The notes under the pieces: model-generated
The model's input: only the letters and a program-made list of their open reading frames with translations
Databases searched by the model: none
What the model was told of the DNA's origin: nothing
In this document: piece by piece, positions 1-8,229 of the stretch
How positions within the stretch are numbered: the stretch's first letter is position 1
Layout: the number at the start of each line of letters is the position of its first letter
Source: Bacillota bacterium
GTDB lineage: Bacteria > Bacillota_C > Negativicutes > Sporomusales > Sporomusaceae
DNA: 24,995 nucleotides
NCBI GenBank assembly: GCA_023441125.1
Contig: JAEZQV010000185.1
Span: forward strand, 1-24,995
Direction: 5' to 3'
Program-made: the position numbers and the translations under genes

Positions 1-936
1 GCCTACCCCAATAAGATCGGCTTTCCCCTGGGCCAAAAAGCGTTCAGCCGTCCCGGCGTCGGTAATACCGCCGGTAAGAATAACCGGAACGGACACAACG
101 TCCTTAACCGCTGCGCTAAGTGCGGCAAAATAGCCCGGTTCACTATTTTCCGGATTATTATAACCGCAGAAACCACCGGAAATATCAATAATCCGGACGC
201 CGGCCTTCGCAAATTCCCGGGCGGCAATCTGACTGTCGGCGGCGGTGGTGCCGCCATCCGTATAGTCGGCAGCCCCCAGCCGGAGGAGAATGGGAAACTC
301 CTCACCCACCGCCGCCCGCACAGCGGCGATTACTTCTAAATGGATGCGGATCCGGCCGAGCACATCGCCGCCATACGCATCGGCACGCCGGTTGGTCAGC
401 GGCGAGAAAAACTGATTTAAGAAATAACCGTGAGCCGAGTGAATTTCCACCCCGTCAAAACCGGCCTGTTTTACCCGGCGGGCTGCTGCGCCAAAGGCGT
501 CAACAATTTCCCGGATTTCCGGCACGGTAATTTCATGCGGCACGCCGCCCTTACGGGGATTTTTTACGGCCGAAGGCCCAACCGGCACGCTGCCGGTAAC
601 TGCCGGGTCGGCCGCACTGCCGGCATGATTGATTTGCATGACCGCTTTTGAGCCATTGGCGTGAATAATGGCTGCCAGTTCCCTGAGGCTGTCGACAACC
701 TTGTCGTCGGCGACGGAAAGTTGGTTGTGACTGGCCTTGCCGGCCTGCTGGACAAAACTGTGTTCAATGATGATCAGGGAAAAATAGCCTCCGGCCGATT
801 TTTCCCGGTAATACTCAAGAATAGCCGGACTTACTCTGCCATCGGGTTCCGCCTTGGAAGTCGCCATCGGCGGCATGACCAACCGGTTGGCCAATTCTAA
901 AACGCCCGCCTGTAATGGTGTTAGCAACTGGAACAA
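1..936 (-). CDS. Old Yellow Enzyme family NADH:flavin oxidoreductase, N-terminal part (runs off the window)
   Basis: This is a partial flavin-dependent oxidoreductase with a TIM-barrel fold; family members reduce activated C=C bonds or related substrates with NAD(P)H. The frame stays open for 312 codons to the window edge, so the C-terminus is missing. Motifs seen are LANRLVMPPMAT near the start, QINHAG, the active-site stretch HSAHGYFLNQFFSP followed by NRRxDxYGG, and LTGGI near the edge. I chose a TTG start at 936 because AAGGAGGGG lies 5 bases upstream and the first residues (MFQLLTPLQAG) fit the family; the next in-frame ATG would remove the conserved N-terminus. A fused dienoyl-CoA-reductase-type C-terminus cannot be excluded. 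It lies 155 bases beyond cysteine synthase, with an A/T-rich gap, so it is probably a separate transcription unit. Confidence 0.85.
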   Translation of the reverse strand, partial: MFQLLTPLQAGVLELANRLVMPPMATSKAEPDGRVSPAILEYYREKSAGGYFSLIIIEHSFVQQAGKASHNQLSVADDKVVDSLRELAAIIHANGSKAVMQINHAGSAADPAVTGSVPVGPSAVKNPRKGGVPHEITVPEIREIVDAFGAAARRVKQAGFDGVEIHSAHGYFLNQFFSPLTNRRADAYGGDVLGRIRIHLEVIAAVRAAVGEEFPILLRLGAADYTDGGTTAADSQIAAREFAKAGVRIIDISGGFCGYNNPENSEPGYFAALSAAVKDVVSVPVILTGGITDAGTAERFLAQGKADLIGVG

Positions 937-1068
937 ACAAACCCCTCCTTTGGTATTTACTACAAAATAGGAAGTATTTATCTATTTTATAGAATAACTT
1001 TTATATTATTCACAGGCAAGTACGCACTTATTTGTGCCCTAGTATTCTTTCATATACCAAAGGGGTAT
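937..1068 (-). promoter_or_regulatory. Leader of the flavin oxidoreductase with a ribosome-binding-site-sequestering inverted repeat
   Basis: The ribosome binding site region (942-956) reads ATACCAAAGGAGGGG on the coding strand. A matching inverted copy (ATACCCCTTTGGTAT, 1054-1068) lies about 100 bases upstream. The two can pair over 10 continuous base pairs plus two more after a one-base bulge, burying the Shine-Dalgarno sequence. The upstream copy is also a small hairpin by itself. Pairing is seen in the sequence; a regulatory role is inferred. The gap also holds an imperfect inverted repeat at 1011-1036 (CACA...TGTG ends) with no T-tract. Confidence 0.4.
978..996 (-). promoter_or_regulatory. 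Palindromic operator-like site in an A/T-rich promoter region
   Basis: The centre, TCTATAAAATAGA (981-993), is a 5-3-5 inverted repeat, extended imperfectly by TTAT/ATAA on either side. It sits about 45 bases upstream of the flavin oxidoreductase start, in a region whose A/T content fits a promoter. No clear -35/-10 pair can be assigned. The binding protein is unknown. Confidence 0.3.
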
Positions 1069-1091
1069 TCATTACGCTTTCCCGCTGGCCG

Positions 1092-2054
1092 TTAGCGCCA
1101 GTATTTGCTGCCCTCGTCTGTCAATTCTTTAAATAAAACCGTGGACAGATACCGTTCACCGGTGTCCGGCAGCAAGGCAACCACCGTTTTCCCCTCGTTC
1201 TCAGGCCGTCTGGCTATTTGCGCCGCGGCAAAGGCCGCCGCTCCGGAAGATATGCCTACCAATAAGCCTTCTACCCGGGCCAGTACCCGGGCGGTATCAA
1301 TCGCTTCCTCATTTTTCACCTTAAATATTTCATCTACAGCTTCATACTTAAACACTTTGGGCACAAAGCCGGCGCCGATGCCCTGAATCTGGTGCGGCGC
1401 AGGATTGCCGCCCGACAAAACCGGCGAATCGTTAGGCTCAACCGCCACAATGTGGACGCCGGGCTTTTTGGCTTTAAGCACTTCGCCGACGCCGGTGACG
1501 GTACCGCCGGTGCCGACCCCGGCCACAAATATATCGACCTGCCCGCTGGTGTCGCGCCAGACTTCCTCGGCGGTTGTCTCCCGGTGAATGGCAGGATTGG
1601 CCGGGTTATTAAACTGCTGCAGAATAACGGAACCGGGAATCCGCACCGAAAGTTCCTCGGCCTTGCGGATGGCGCCCTTCATGCCGTCGGCTCCCGGGGT
1701 CAGCACAAGCTCGGCCCCCAGCGCTTTTAATAAGGACCGCCGTTCCAGGCTCATGGTGTCGGGCATGGTGAGAACAATGCGATAGCCCCGGGCCGCGGCT
1801 ACGAAAGCCAGGCCCACGCCGGTATTGCCGCTGGTCGGCTCAATAATTACGGCTCCCGGCTTGAGCAGACCCTGTTTTTCCGCCTCCACCACCATAGCGT
1901 TGGCAATGCGGTCTTTGACGCTCCCCAACGGATTATAATATTCCAGCTTGAGCAGCAGCTCTGCATTCAGTTTGGCCAGCCTGGCAAAATTATTGGGTCG
2001 CAATAACGGTGTGTTGCCGATCAGTTCGGTCAGATTATCCACGATAACAGCCAT
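1092..2054 (-). CDS. cysK: Cysteine synthase (O-acetylserine sulfhydrylase)
   Basis: The 320-residue protein is a fold-type II PLP enzyme that makes cysteine from O-acetylserine and sulfide. Seen are the PLP lysine in GSVKDR (Lys47), the substrate-binding TSGNTG loop (74-79), the phosphate-binding GTGGT loop (181-185) and the GISSGA segment with Ser270. Length and motifs match CysK; cystathionine beta-synthase-like or other O-acyl amino acid sulfhydrylases are related alternatives. The ATG at 2054 has AGGAGG 8 bases upstream. It lies 28 bases after the NifD-like gene, so it is the last gene of that operon. This placement suggests that it captures sulfide, or a thiol, made by the nitrogenase-like pair; that is inference. 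Confidence 0.93.
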   Translation of the reverse strand: MAVIVDNLTELIGNTPLLRPNNFARLAKLNAELLLKLEYYNPLGSVKDRIANAMVVEAEKQGLLKPGAVIIEPTSGNTGVGLAFVAAARGYRIVLTMPDTMSLERRSLLKALGAELVLTPGADGMKGAIRKAEELSVRIPGSVILQQFNNPANPAIHRETTAEEVWRDTSGQVDIFVAGVGTGGTVTGVGEVLKAKKPGVHIVAVEPNDSPVLSGGNPAPHQIQGIGAGFVPKVFKYEAVDEIFKVKNEEAIDTARVLARVEGLLVGISSGAAAFAAAQIARRPENEGKTVVALLPDTGERYLSTVLFKELTDEGSKYWR

Positions 2055-2082
2055 GCGTATTCCCTCCTATGTTTCGTTATGC

Positions 2083-3627
2083 TCAGCCTTGCTGCGCTTC
2101 CTTGATATTGTCGAACGGATTGCTCGCATACCATTCCGGCCGGAACGGCAGAGGCACATTGGCGGCTATCTTTTTGGAAAAAGCCGTGTTCTGGAGCCTT
2201 CTCGCCGCTTTTCTGGCCAGTTCAAAGGCCCCCGAATAGCCCATGTAGTTAAACGACTGGCCAAACAGCGGCGTAGTGGGAATACCCAGCTTGGTTACCC
2301 AGGCATTGGCGCCTGTATGGCCGACATACAGGTCCGGCCGGAGACGGTTGAGTACCACCAGCTCTTCGGCCGGCTGCCCGGGCGCTACATCGACAACGGC
2401 TTCCGGATCGTCAATATCGTCAATCATGGGTACGGCGAAGCGGTCAAAATTATGCGGTTTTAACCCCAGGACCTTCATCCCCAGCGACTGGTAAAATTCA
2501 GCGGTTGTAAAGATCCTTGTTTCGCCGCCGCCCACAAACACGGTCTTGCCCTTCAGCACCTTTTTGAACGGCTCCAGCGCTTCCTCCAACTGGGCATTTT
2601 CAATGGCAATCAGTTTTTCCACCTCGTCTTCCAATTGGAAAAACTTAGCGATGACCCGGAGCCACTGGTTGGTATTTTTAATGCCGATGGGCAGAGTGTC
2701 AATGACGTATTCTGTGCCGAAACGCTCTTTCAGGTGGCCAATCAGATAATCGTCGTGGGTCGCGCAAATACTGACATTAAGCGCCGCCTCGCCCATGCGG
2801 GAAATTTCCTCAATACTGGCGTACAGCGGCAAAACCCGCACAGTAAGCCCCAGCGCCTGGAGCAGTCTGGACAGTTCGACTTCATCCCCGTAGCTGGTGG
2901 AGCCAACATTTAAAAGATTGACCGTTTTGCTGAGGCGATATTTTTCAGTGACAGCGGCAGTATCGCCGGCTGCATCGTCCGGATTGGCCCGCTCATATTG
3001 GGGAATGGGGTCCACCAGTTTTTTGAGCAGCCCGTGATAGGCGGAGTCATAGCCAGTGGCGACAAATTTGCTTTTGAAGCCTTCGCAGTGAACCGGCACG
3101 ATCCTGGCCGCCAGTTGCCCGTCCAGTTCGTCGATTAAGGCGTCGATATCATCGCCGATAATACCGGGAACACAACTGTTGCCAATAACAATGGCATCCG
3201 GCCGGTATTCCTTCTCGGCATATAATATGGCCTCCCGCAATTTGTCGATGCCGCCGGCGATAACATCATTTTCATCCAGGTTGGTATGCAGCCAGATATT
3301 ATCGGTAACCGGTTTGTGCTTTAATATCCGGAAGGTTTTACTATAGCCGGCTACTCCCAGGTTGTTGGATGCGCAGCCCAGCGGGCCGTGAACGATCACC
3401 ACTGTATTCTGAAAAGTCCTGACAATCCCCAGCGCGAGCGTCAGTTGGCAGCCGCCGCCCTGGGCAAACTTCCGGCAGTTATACTTGGTGCACCCCTGCC
3501 CCATGCCATGCTTTAGCCCTGAGCAAGAGCCACCAAAGGCATAGGTGGCCTCAATCCGTTCCTCCCGGGTAGGTGCAGCCTCGGCGGCTAGATAGTCATA
3601 GGTGAGATTTTCCGTTAGCTTAGACAT
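2083..3627 (-). CDS. Nitrogenase-like protein, NifD/NifE-type alpha subunit
   Basis: The 514-residue protein belongs to the nitrogenase component 1 family (oxidoreductase/nitrogenase fold). Cysteines matching the NifD P-cluster ligands are present: Cys60, Cys85 in HGPLGC, and Cys152 in NSCVPGIIGDDI; CEGF follows at 181. Cys288 in NVSICAT aligns with the FeMo-cofactor ligand Cys275. The nitrogenase residues Arg96, Gln191 and His195 appear replaced (about Ala93, Val189 and a non-His residue), and no clear equivalent of His442 is visible. An extra cysteine-rich N-terminus (Cys35, 46, 51) precedes the core. It therefore probably carries P-like and cofactor-like clusters but does not reduce N2. 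The start has AAAGGAGG 8 bases upstream, and the gene lies 15 bases after the NifK-like gene. A cofactor-scaffold role (NifE-like) is an alternative. Confidence 0.88.
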   Translation of the reverse strand: MSKLTENLTYDYLAAEAAPTREERIEATYAFGGSCSGLKHGMGQGCTKYNCRKFAQGGGCQLTLALGIVRTFQNTVVIVHGPLGCASNNLGVAGYSKTFRILKHKPVTDNIWLHTNLDENDVIAGGIDKLREAILYAEKEYRPDAIVIGNSCVPGIIGDDIDALIDELDGQLAARIVPVHCEGFKSKFVATGYDSAYHGLLKKLVDPIPQYERANPDDAAGDTAAVTEKYRLSKTVNLLNVGSTSYGDEVELSRLLQALGLTVRVLPLYASIEEISRMGEAALNVSICATHDDYLIGHLKERFGTEYVIDTLPIGIKNTNQWLRVIAKFFQLEDEVEKLIAIENAQLEEALEPFKKVLKGKTVFVGGGETRIFTTAEFYQSLGMKVLGLKPHNFDRFAVPMIDDIDDPEAVVDVAPGQPAEELVVLNRLRPDLYVGHTGANAWVTKLGIPTTPLFGQSFNYMGYSGAFELARKAARRLQNTAFSKKIAANVPLPFRPEWYASNPFDNIKEAQQG

Positions 3628-3642
3628 AATACATACCTCCTT

Positions 3643-4983
3643 TTATCGATTGCTGACCAGTGCGGAAAACAGATCTTCAGCCAGCGACAAACCGCCCCGG
3701 TAGCCGGTGTAGCCTTTGTCGAGCACCGCCCGGTTGGTAACCGGGAAGGAAACCGGCAGAAAGGCGGCGCCAATCTTCTGGGCGGTAGAGCCCTCCAGGC
3801 TGCTGCCAACCAGGAAAGCCGGACTGAGTGCGTCATAATACTTGTCATTGGTATTCCGGGGCCAGCTCCGGCGAATATGGTTAATAAGCTGGCCGGCATG
3901 CTGCTCAAACACCACCTGGGGTTTGGCTTCCGAAGTCAGTTGGTTAAATTTCTGTTCGTACCGCTTTTTGGCGATATCATCCAGCTCTTCATTAATAACT
4001 ACCAGATGCGGCACCCAGCCCAGATCGTCGGCCATAAAGCTGATCAGGGGAAAGGCATAATTGATGTCGGCGGATACAATGGCGTAGCGCTGGAGGTCAA
4101 TATCGCCATAGATATCCAAAAACCGTTCCAGATAACTGTAATAATAGCGTTTTTCCTCGGCAAGCAAAGTTTCGACAGTCACGGTGTCAATGCCCAGACG
4201 CTCGCCGATTTTGCGCAAAAAGGCCTCGGTGCGGGTTTCACCGATCGGCAGATCGGCGGTAATATAAGGAATATTGTGCTTTTCTTCAAAAACCTTGGCG
4301 GTGTCAACGCCGTATTTGTCGGAAAAAACAATGGTCAGGGCTGCGTCCCCATAATGCTTAATTTTGTCAATAGACTCGCCGTCACCAAAAAAGGTATTGG
4401 CCTTGATGCCTAATTTTCTTAACAGCCGCGCAATACCGCGGATATTGCCCCGGCAAAAAACATCCTGCCCCGGCATAATTCCCAGGATATTGACAGTCTT
4501 CTCGTCCTTTACGGCCTTGGGTTCAATAAACTCGGCGGCCAGCGTGCTGAGCACCACGTCATAGCCTTTAAAACCGTTCCCCGCAAAGCCGGGGGTGTTG
4601 GCGGCTAATACCGGCAGTTCGCTGTCCTGGAAACGACGAGCCACGCCTACGGCATCGTCGCCGATAATTTCCACCTGGCAGCCGGTCACCACAAAGTAAA
4701 GATCGCCGTCAATGACTTTAAGGGTATGGGTAATCTGCTCCTCCAGCCGTTCCTCACCGCCAAAGACAATGTCTTTTTCGACAATATTGGAAGTGGGCAT
4801 CATATGGCCGCTGCAGTAGCCGGACCCCTTATAGCCGCTGGCCTGGTTATAGGTACCGGCCAGCATGGTGGTGCACCCGCCGGACGCATGGACAATGGGA
4901 ATGGCCCGCGGCAAGGAAGCGATGGTGACAATTGCCCCTCCCAAAGCGCAGGTGGATTTTGCGCGTTCAATAAATGTAGCCAT
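3643..4983 (-). CDS. Nitrogenase-like protein, NifK/NifN-type beta subunit (copy 1)
   Basis: The 446-residue protein is the expected partner of the following NifD-like protein. It is shorter than NifK because it lacks the N-terminal extension and begins just before the first cluster cysteine. Cysteines matching the NifK P-cluster ligands are Cys12 (CALGGA), Cys37 (HASGGC) and Cys102 (VTGCQVEIIGDD). Cys57 (GYCSG) before the IVFGG segment matches the non-ligand NifK Cys115. The C-terminus contains FPVTNR and GYRGG. It is clearly homologous along its whole length to the protein at 23542-24882, which has the same length. AGGAGG lies 7 bases before the ATG. Gene order is K then D, the reverse of nifDK. 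The MFS gene ends 14 bases upstream, indicating one operon. Confidence 0.88.
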   Translation of the reverse strand: MATFIERAKSTCALGGAIVTIASLPRAIPIVHASGGCTTMLAGTYNQASGYKGSGYCSGHMMPTSNIVEKDIVFGGEERLEEQITHTLKVIDGDLYFVVTGCQVEIIGDDAVGVARRFQDSELPVLAANTPGFAGNGFKGYDVVLSTLAAEFIEPKAVKDEKTVNILGIMPGQDVFCRGNIRGIARLLRKLGIKANTFFGDGESIDKIKHYGDAALTIVFSDKYGVDTAKVFEEKHNIPYITADLPIGETRTEAFLRKIGERLGIDTVTVETLLAEEKRYYYSYLERFLDIYGDIDLQRYAIVSADINYAFPLISFMADDLGWVPHLVVINEELDDIAKKRYEQKFNQLTSEAKPQVVFEQHAGQLINHIRRSWPRNTNDKYYDALSPAFLVGSSLEGSTAQKIGAAFLPVSFPVTNRAVLDKGYTGYRGGLSLAEDLFSALVSNR

Positions 4984-4997
4984 GGTATAACCTCCTG

Positions 4998-6272
4998 TTA
5001 TTCATTTGCATATATGTTAATTGTAAATGGCCGCATGTGTGCTTTCATTTTGGGCAGGTGGTTATAAAAGAGAACCGCCCCCAGCACACAAACAAAACCA
5101 AAAATACCTTCGGTCGCCGGCGCGCCTATCTGTTCCGCCAAAAATCCCGCTAAGAGACTGCCTAATGGCGTCAAGCCCTGAAAGGCCATGGAATACATGC
5201 TCATAATCCGGCCGCGTTTATCATCCGCGACCACCGTCTGCAGCAGCGTGTTGGTCGCTATGCTATGCATAATCATGCCAATGCCGGCAAAAAACATAAT
5301 ACCCAAAGCCAGCCAGACCGAAGTATTCTGGGAAAACACAGCCAGGGCCGCCCCAAACAACCCGGCGGCTACCGGCACAATGTTCTCCAGCCCGGCAACA
5401 TGGGGACGCGCCGCTAAAAACGAGGCCCCACAGACAGCCCCCAGGCCGGTCGCCGAAAACAGAAAGCCCAGAATATAGGAACCGCCGCCCAGCACCTGAT
5501 CGGCGAAAATTGGCATAAGCACAATATACGGCATGCCTAAAAAACAGATGAGCCATAAGAGGAAAAACAAATAGCGGATGGGCAGAAAGGTATAGGCATA
5601 TGTGAAGCCTTCGCATAATTCACGGCCAACGGACCGGTCACCGTCCTGCGGTGTTTTAGGGTGGATCCGCATAGCGCAGAGAGCGGCAAGTACGGCCAGG
5701 AAGCTGCCGGCATTCAACAGGAAACAGATGCCCTCGCCCACAAGGGCGATGAGAGCCCCGGCGACTGCCGGGCCTACCAGGCGGGCGGCGTTGATAATAA
5801 TGGAATTTAAGGCAATGGCATTGTTCATATCCTCGCGGTTATCGACCATATCAACAATGAACGCATGGCGGGCCGGCAAATCAAAGGCCTGAATGCAGCC
5901 CAGCATTGTTCCCAGGGCCATCACATGCCAGACCTCAATCCGGTTGGCAAGCACCAGTACGGCCATCAGCAGCGCCTGCAACAGCGACATGCTTTGCGTG
6001 AAAATAATAAGCCGGTGTTTATTGAACCGGTCTGCTGCCAGGCCGGCCAGCGGTCCCAGCAGCAGACCGGGCACCTTACTGCAAAAAGTAACGGTCCCCA
6101 GCATCATGGCCGATCCTGTCAGTTGATAAATCAGCCAGCTGATAGCAATATCCTGCATCCAGGTTCCAATCATCGAAACTGTCTGACCGGTAAAAAACAA
6201 ACGGTAGTTACGGTGACGCAAAGCGCGGATCAGCAGTTTGCTATGAACGGTAAATTTAGCCTGCACTCCCAT
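4998..6272 (-). CDS. MFS transporter of the EntS-like/transmembrane secretion effector type
   Basis: The 424-residue protein has about twelve hydrophobic segments. The N-terminus (LRHRNYRLFFTGQ, then MIGTWMQ) is typical of the MFS_3/EntS-like family, whose members usually export small molecules. The loop 2-3 motif is GLAADRFNKHR, and a second-half DKRGRIMSM segment is present. The start is odd: the strong AGGAGG at 6288-6293 is 15 bases from the ATG at 6272 but only 4 bases from an out-of-frame ATG at 6283. An in-frame stop just upstream rules out a longer protein. It heads the nitrogenase-like operon, so it may export a product or import a substrate; direction cannot be read from the sequence. 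Confidence 0.85.
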   Translation of the reverse strand: MGVQAKFTVHSKLLIRALRHRNYRLFFTGQTVSMIGTWMQDIAISWLIYQLTGSAMMLGTVTFCSKVPGLLLGPLAGLAADRFNKHRLIIFTQSMSLLQALLMAVLVLANRIEVWHVMALGTMLGCIQAFDLPARHAFIVDMVDNREDMNNAIALNSIIINAARLVGPAVAGALIALVGEGICFLLNAGSFLAVLAALCAMRIHPKTPQDGDRSVGRELCEGFTYAYTFLPIRYLFFLLWLICFLGMPYIVLMPIFADQVLGGGSYILGFLFSATGLGAVCGASFLAARPHVAGLENIVPVAAGLFGAALAVFSQNTSVWLALGIMFFAGIGMIMHSIATNTLLQTVVADDKRGRIMSMYSMAFQGLTPLGSLLAGFLAEQIGAPATEGIFGFVCVLGAVLFYNHLPKMKAHMRPFTINIYANE

Positions 6273-6283
6273 TTGCTACTCAT
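6230..6283 (-). CDS. Possible 17-codon leader peptide overlapping the MFS start
   Basis: An ATG at 6283 lies 4 bases after a strong AGGAGG and opens a 17-residue frame (MSSKWECRLNLPFIANC) that ends 40 bases inside the MFS gene. Because the MFS start itself is poorly placed for this ribosome binding site, the short frame might couple or control MFS translation. It may also be chance; no composition bias or homologue supports it. Confidence 0.25.
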   Translation of the reverse strand: MSSKWECRLNLPFIANC

Positions 6284-6346
6284 AAGGCCTCCTCTTGCCG
6301 TCAGTTTTTTAACCAGGCCAAAGCAGACAAAGCCGCTGTAAACTTG

Positions 6347-6395
6347 AAAAAAAATGCTGAGGCCAAAGTAGTCACACTTTAGCCTTCAGCATTTT
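6347..6395 (-). terminator. Intrinsic terminator or attenuator between the lipoprotein gene and the MFS gene
   Basis: On the coding strand the arms are AAAATGCTGAAGGCTAAAG and CTTTGGCCTCAGCATTTT, paired with few mismatches and followed by eight T. It begins about 25 bases after the lipoprotein stop. A TGATCGG box (6397-6403) directly precedes it, as in the leaders near 10187 and 13713. I see no convincing promoter between this hairpin and the MFS gene, so some read-through into the nitrogenase-like operon is likely; the hairpin may act as an attenuator rather than a plain end. Confidence 0.8.
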
Positions 6396-6418
6396 ACCGA
6401 TCAGCCATTGGTCATATA

Positions 6419-7438
6419 CTATTGAACTGTATCCTGCACATCGTTAAAGAAGATAAAACTGTTTTTCTGCAAACTATCCACATCAACACTGCTATTCAGC
6501 ATGCCCACCTGCTGCAGCTGTTTGGCAGTTATGCCGAAAGCGTCATAGGCGCCTTTAACCGACGGAATATAGTTATAGGTTTTCAGCACTTTGGCATTAA
6601 AGGCAGCATCGCCGGCCACCCATTTTTTCTCAACCTGAATTTTAGCGACCTCATCCTGGTTTTTCTGGATCCAGGCGCTGGCTTTCTGCATGGCGCGGGT
6701 ATATTTAGCCGCAATCTCAGGATGATCCTTGGCCAGCTTGTCACTGACAAAAGCCGAGCAGCAATACTGGTTTTTATAAGGTTCTGTCACGGCCGAATCA
6801 GCCAGGGAAACCAGGTCATATTCCTTCTGGGCGACTGCAGCCGTAGGATCATTCATGGCCAATGCATCAATCGAGCCGTTTTTCAGGGCGATGGGCAAAT
6901 CGCTGGCATTGAATACGGCGAATTCCACCTGCATATTTTTTTCGCTGACGCCGACACCGGCATCGGCCAGCACACGTTTAGTAAAGATAATCGGGCTGCT
7001 GGTCATGCTGGGCACCCCAATCCGTTTGCCTTTTAGATCAGTCAGGGTTTTAATGCCCGCGTCCTTGGGTACCAGCAGCTTGTCGCAGCCGGTATGCAGG
7101 CCGGTGGTAACCTTGATCGGCAACCCGTTGGACAACGGCTGCATCAGGCTGGCCAGCAAACCGAAGGAAGCATCGATCTTGCCGGCGGTAATGGCCTCAA
7201 AATTGGTCCCCGGCGCCAGTTTAACCACTTCAACCTTGAGTCCTTCCTCGGCAAAATAGCCTTTTTCCACCGCCATATGCACCGGCGCTTCGCACAAGCT
7301 GCCGCTATAACCGATCTTCAGGACAAAGTCGTCCGCTTTCGATGCCACCGGCTGCTGTTGCTGTTGTCCGCAGGCGGTCAGTAAGAATGTAAGGATTACG
7401 GTGAAGGCGATCATGGTTATTTTCTTTTTTACATACAT
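6419..7438 (-). CDS. ABC transporter substrate-binding lipoprotein, NMT1/TauA type (copy 1)
   Basis: The 339-residue periplasmic-type binding protein has a signal peptide ending in the lipobox LTAC (Cys23), so it should be anchored outside the cytoplasmic membrane. The core begins LKIGYSGSLCEAP, then GYFAEEGLKVE and LKGKRIGVP, typical of the nitrate/sulfonate/taurine/pyrimidine-precursor binding family. The ATG has AGAGGTGA upstream and follows the ABC ATPase by 11 bases. It is distinct from the four paralogues at 11554-14814 and 20593-21618: it lacks their HINRT and GGCxEY motifs and their TNEFNP tail, so it probably binds a different ligand. The exact ligand cannot be inferred. Confidence 0.9.
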   Translation of the reverse strand: MYVKKKITMIAFTVILTFLLTACGQQQQQPVASKADDFVLKIGYSGSLCEAPVHMAVEKGYFAEEGLKVEVVKLAPGTNFEAITAGKIDASFGLLASLMQPLSNGLPIKVTTGLHTGCDKLLVPKDAGIKTLTDLKGKRIGVPSMTSSPIIFTKRVLADAGVGVSEKNMQVEFAVFNASDLPIALKNGSIDALAMNDPTAAVAQKEYDLVSLADSAVTEPYKNQYCCSAFVSDKLAKDHPEIAAKYTRAMQKASAWIQKNQDEVAKIQVEKKWVAGDAAFNAKVLKTYNYIPSVKGAYDAFGITAKQLQQVGMLNSSVDVDSLQKNSFIFFNDVQDTVQ

Positions 7439-7449
7439 AAGCTCACCTC

Positions 7450-8229
7450 TTATAGATAATAACTGGGTTCTTTTTCATTGCCGGCATAATTCAAGATTCC
7501 CAGAATTTTGGAGCGCAGGTGCAAAAACTCCGGGTTGCTGCGGGCTCTGGGCCTGGACAGCTTCACGCTGATGCAGCTTTCAATCTTGGCTGGTCTGGGC
7601 GTCATGACAATAATGCGGTCTGACAAATAAATGGCTTCATCGACATCATGGGTCACCATGATCATGGTCGTTTGCCGTTCCTGCCAGATGCGAATAAGCT
7701 CATCCTGCATGTTCATGCGGGTAAAAGCGTCCAGCGCCCCCAACGGTTCGTCCAAGAGCAGTACTTTGGGATGATTGACCAATGCACGCGCCAGCGAGGC
7801 CCGCTGGGCCATACCGCCTGACAGCTGATGCGGATACGACTTATGGAAAGCCGACAAGCCTACCAGCTCAATAAATTTGGCCACTTCCTCCTTGCTTTGT
7901 TTATATACTTTACGGGCTTTCAGCCCAAAAGCCACATTGTCATGCACGTTCAGCCAGGGAAACAGCATGGGATTTTGAAAAACCAGGCCGCGTTCGTAGG
8001 ACGGCCGGCTAATCTCTTCATTATCAATATACAGTTTGCCTTCATCGGCCCCGTTCAGCCCGGCAATCAGCCGGAGCAACGTAGATTTGCCGCAGCCGGA
8101 AGGACCAATCAGCGACACGAACTCCCCGGCTTCAATGGTTAAATCAATCCCGCTTAAGGCCACGACGTCTGCCGCATCCTGCTGGGGAAAACGTTTGACC
8201 ACCCCTGCAATTCGGATTCCCCCTACCAT
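7450..8229 (-). CDS. ABC transporter ATP-binding protein, TauB/SsuB type
   Basis: The 259-residue ATPase energises uptake by the neighbouring permease and lipoprotein. Walker A is GPSGCGKST, the Q-loop lies in LVFQNPMLFPW, the signature is LSGGMAQR, Walker B is LLLDEPLGALD, and the switch histidine is in VTHDVDEA. I chose the ATG at 8229 over the ATG at 8250 because AAGGGAG lies 7 bases before it; this overlaps the permease stop by 7 bases, the usual sign of translational coupling. It is the only ABC ATPase in the window although two permeases are present, so it may also serve the permease at 22732-23514. Confidence 0.92.
   Translation of the reverse strand: MVGGIRIAGVVKRFPQQDAADVVALSGIDLTIEAGEFVSLIGPSGCGKSTLLRLIAGLNGADEGKLYIDNEEISRPSYERGLVFQNPMLFPWLNVHDNVAFGLKARKVYKQSKEEVAKFIELVGLSAFHKSYPHQLSGGMAQRASLARALVNHPKVLLLDEPLGALDAFTRMNMQDELIRIWQERQTTMIMVTHDVDEAIYLSDRIIVMTPRPAKIESCISVKLSRPRARSNPEFLHLRSKILGILNYAGNEKEPSYYL

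Noticed and set aside
3..305. Open frame of about 100 codons on the minus strand
   Set aside because: It overlaps, in another frame, the flavin oxidoreductase whose conserved motifs are clear.
3877..4413. Plus-strand open frame of 178 codons opposite the NifK-like gene
   Set aside because: It is antisense to a well-supported gene and has no recognisable motif; the same holds for the other long plus-strand frames, for example 2083-2463, 6422-7036 and 16668-17348.
2083..4983. Canonical nitrogenase MoFe protein for N2 fixation
   Set aside because: Key substrate-pocket and cofactor residues of NifD are not conserved, NifK lacks its N-terminal extension, and no nifH or nifB is nearby.
2083..4983. 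Protochlorophyllide or Ni-sirohydrochlorin reductase (BchNB/CfbD-like)
   Set aside because: No tetrapyrrole or coenzyme F430 biosynthesis genes are present, and the full six-cysteine P-cluster pattern plus a cofactor cysteine fits catalytic or scaffold nitrogenase-like proteins better.
6419..7438. Thiamine precursor (THI5/NMT1) transport
   Set aside because: The family name reflects fold similarity only; no thiamine biosynthesis genes and no recognisable TPP riboswitch are present.
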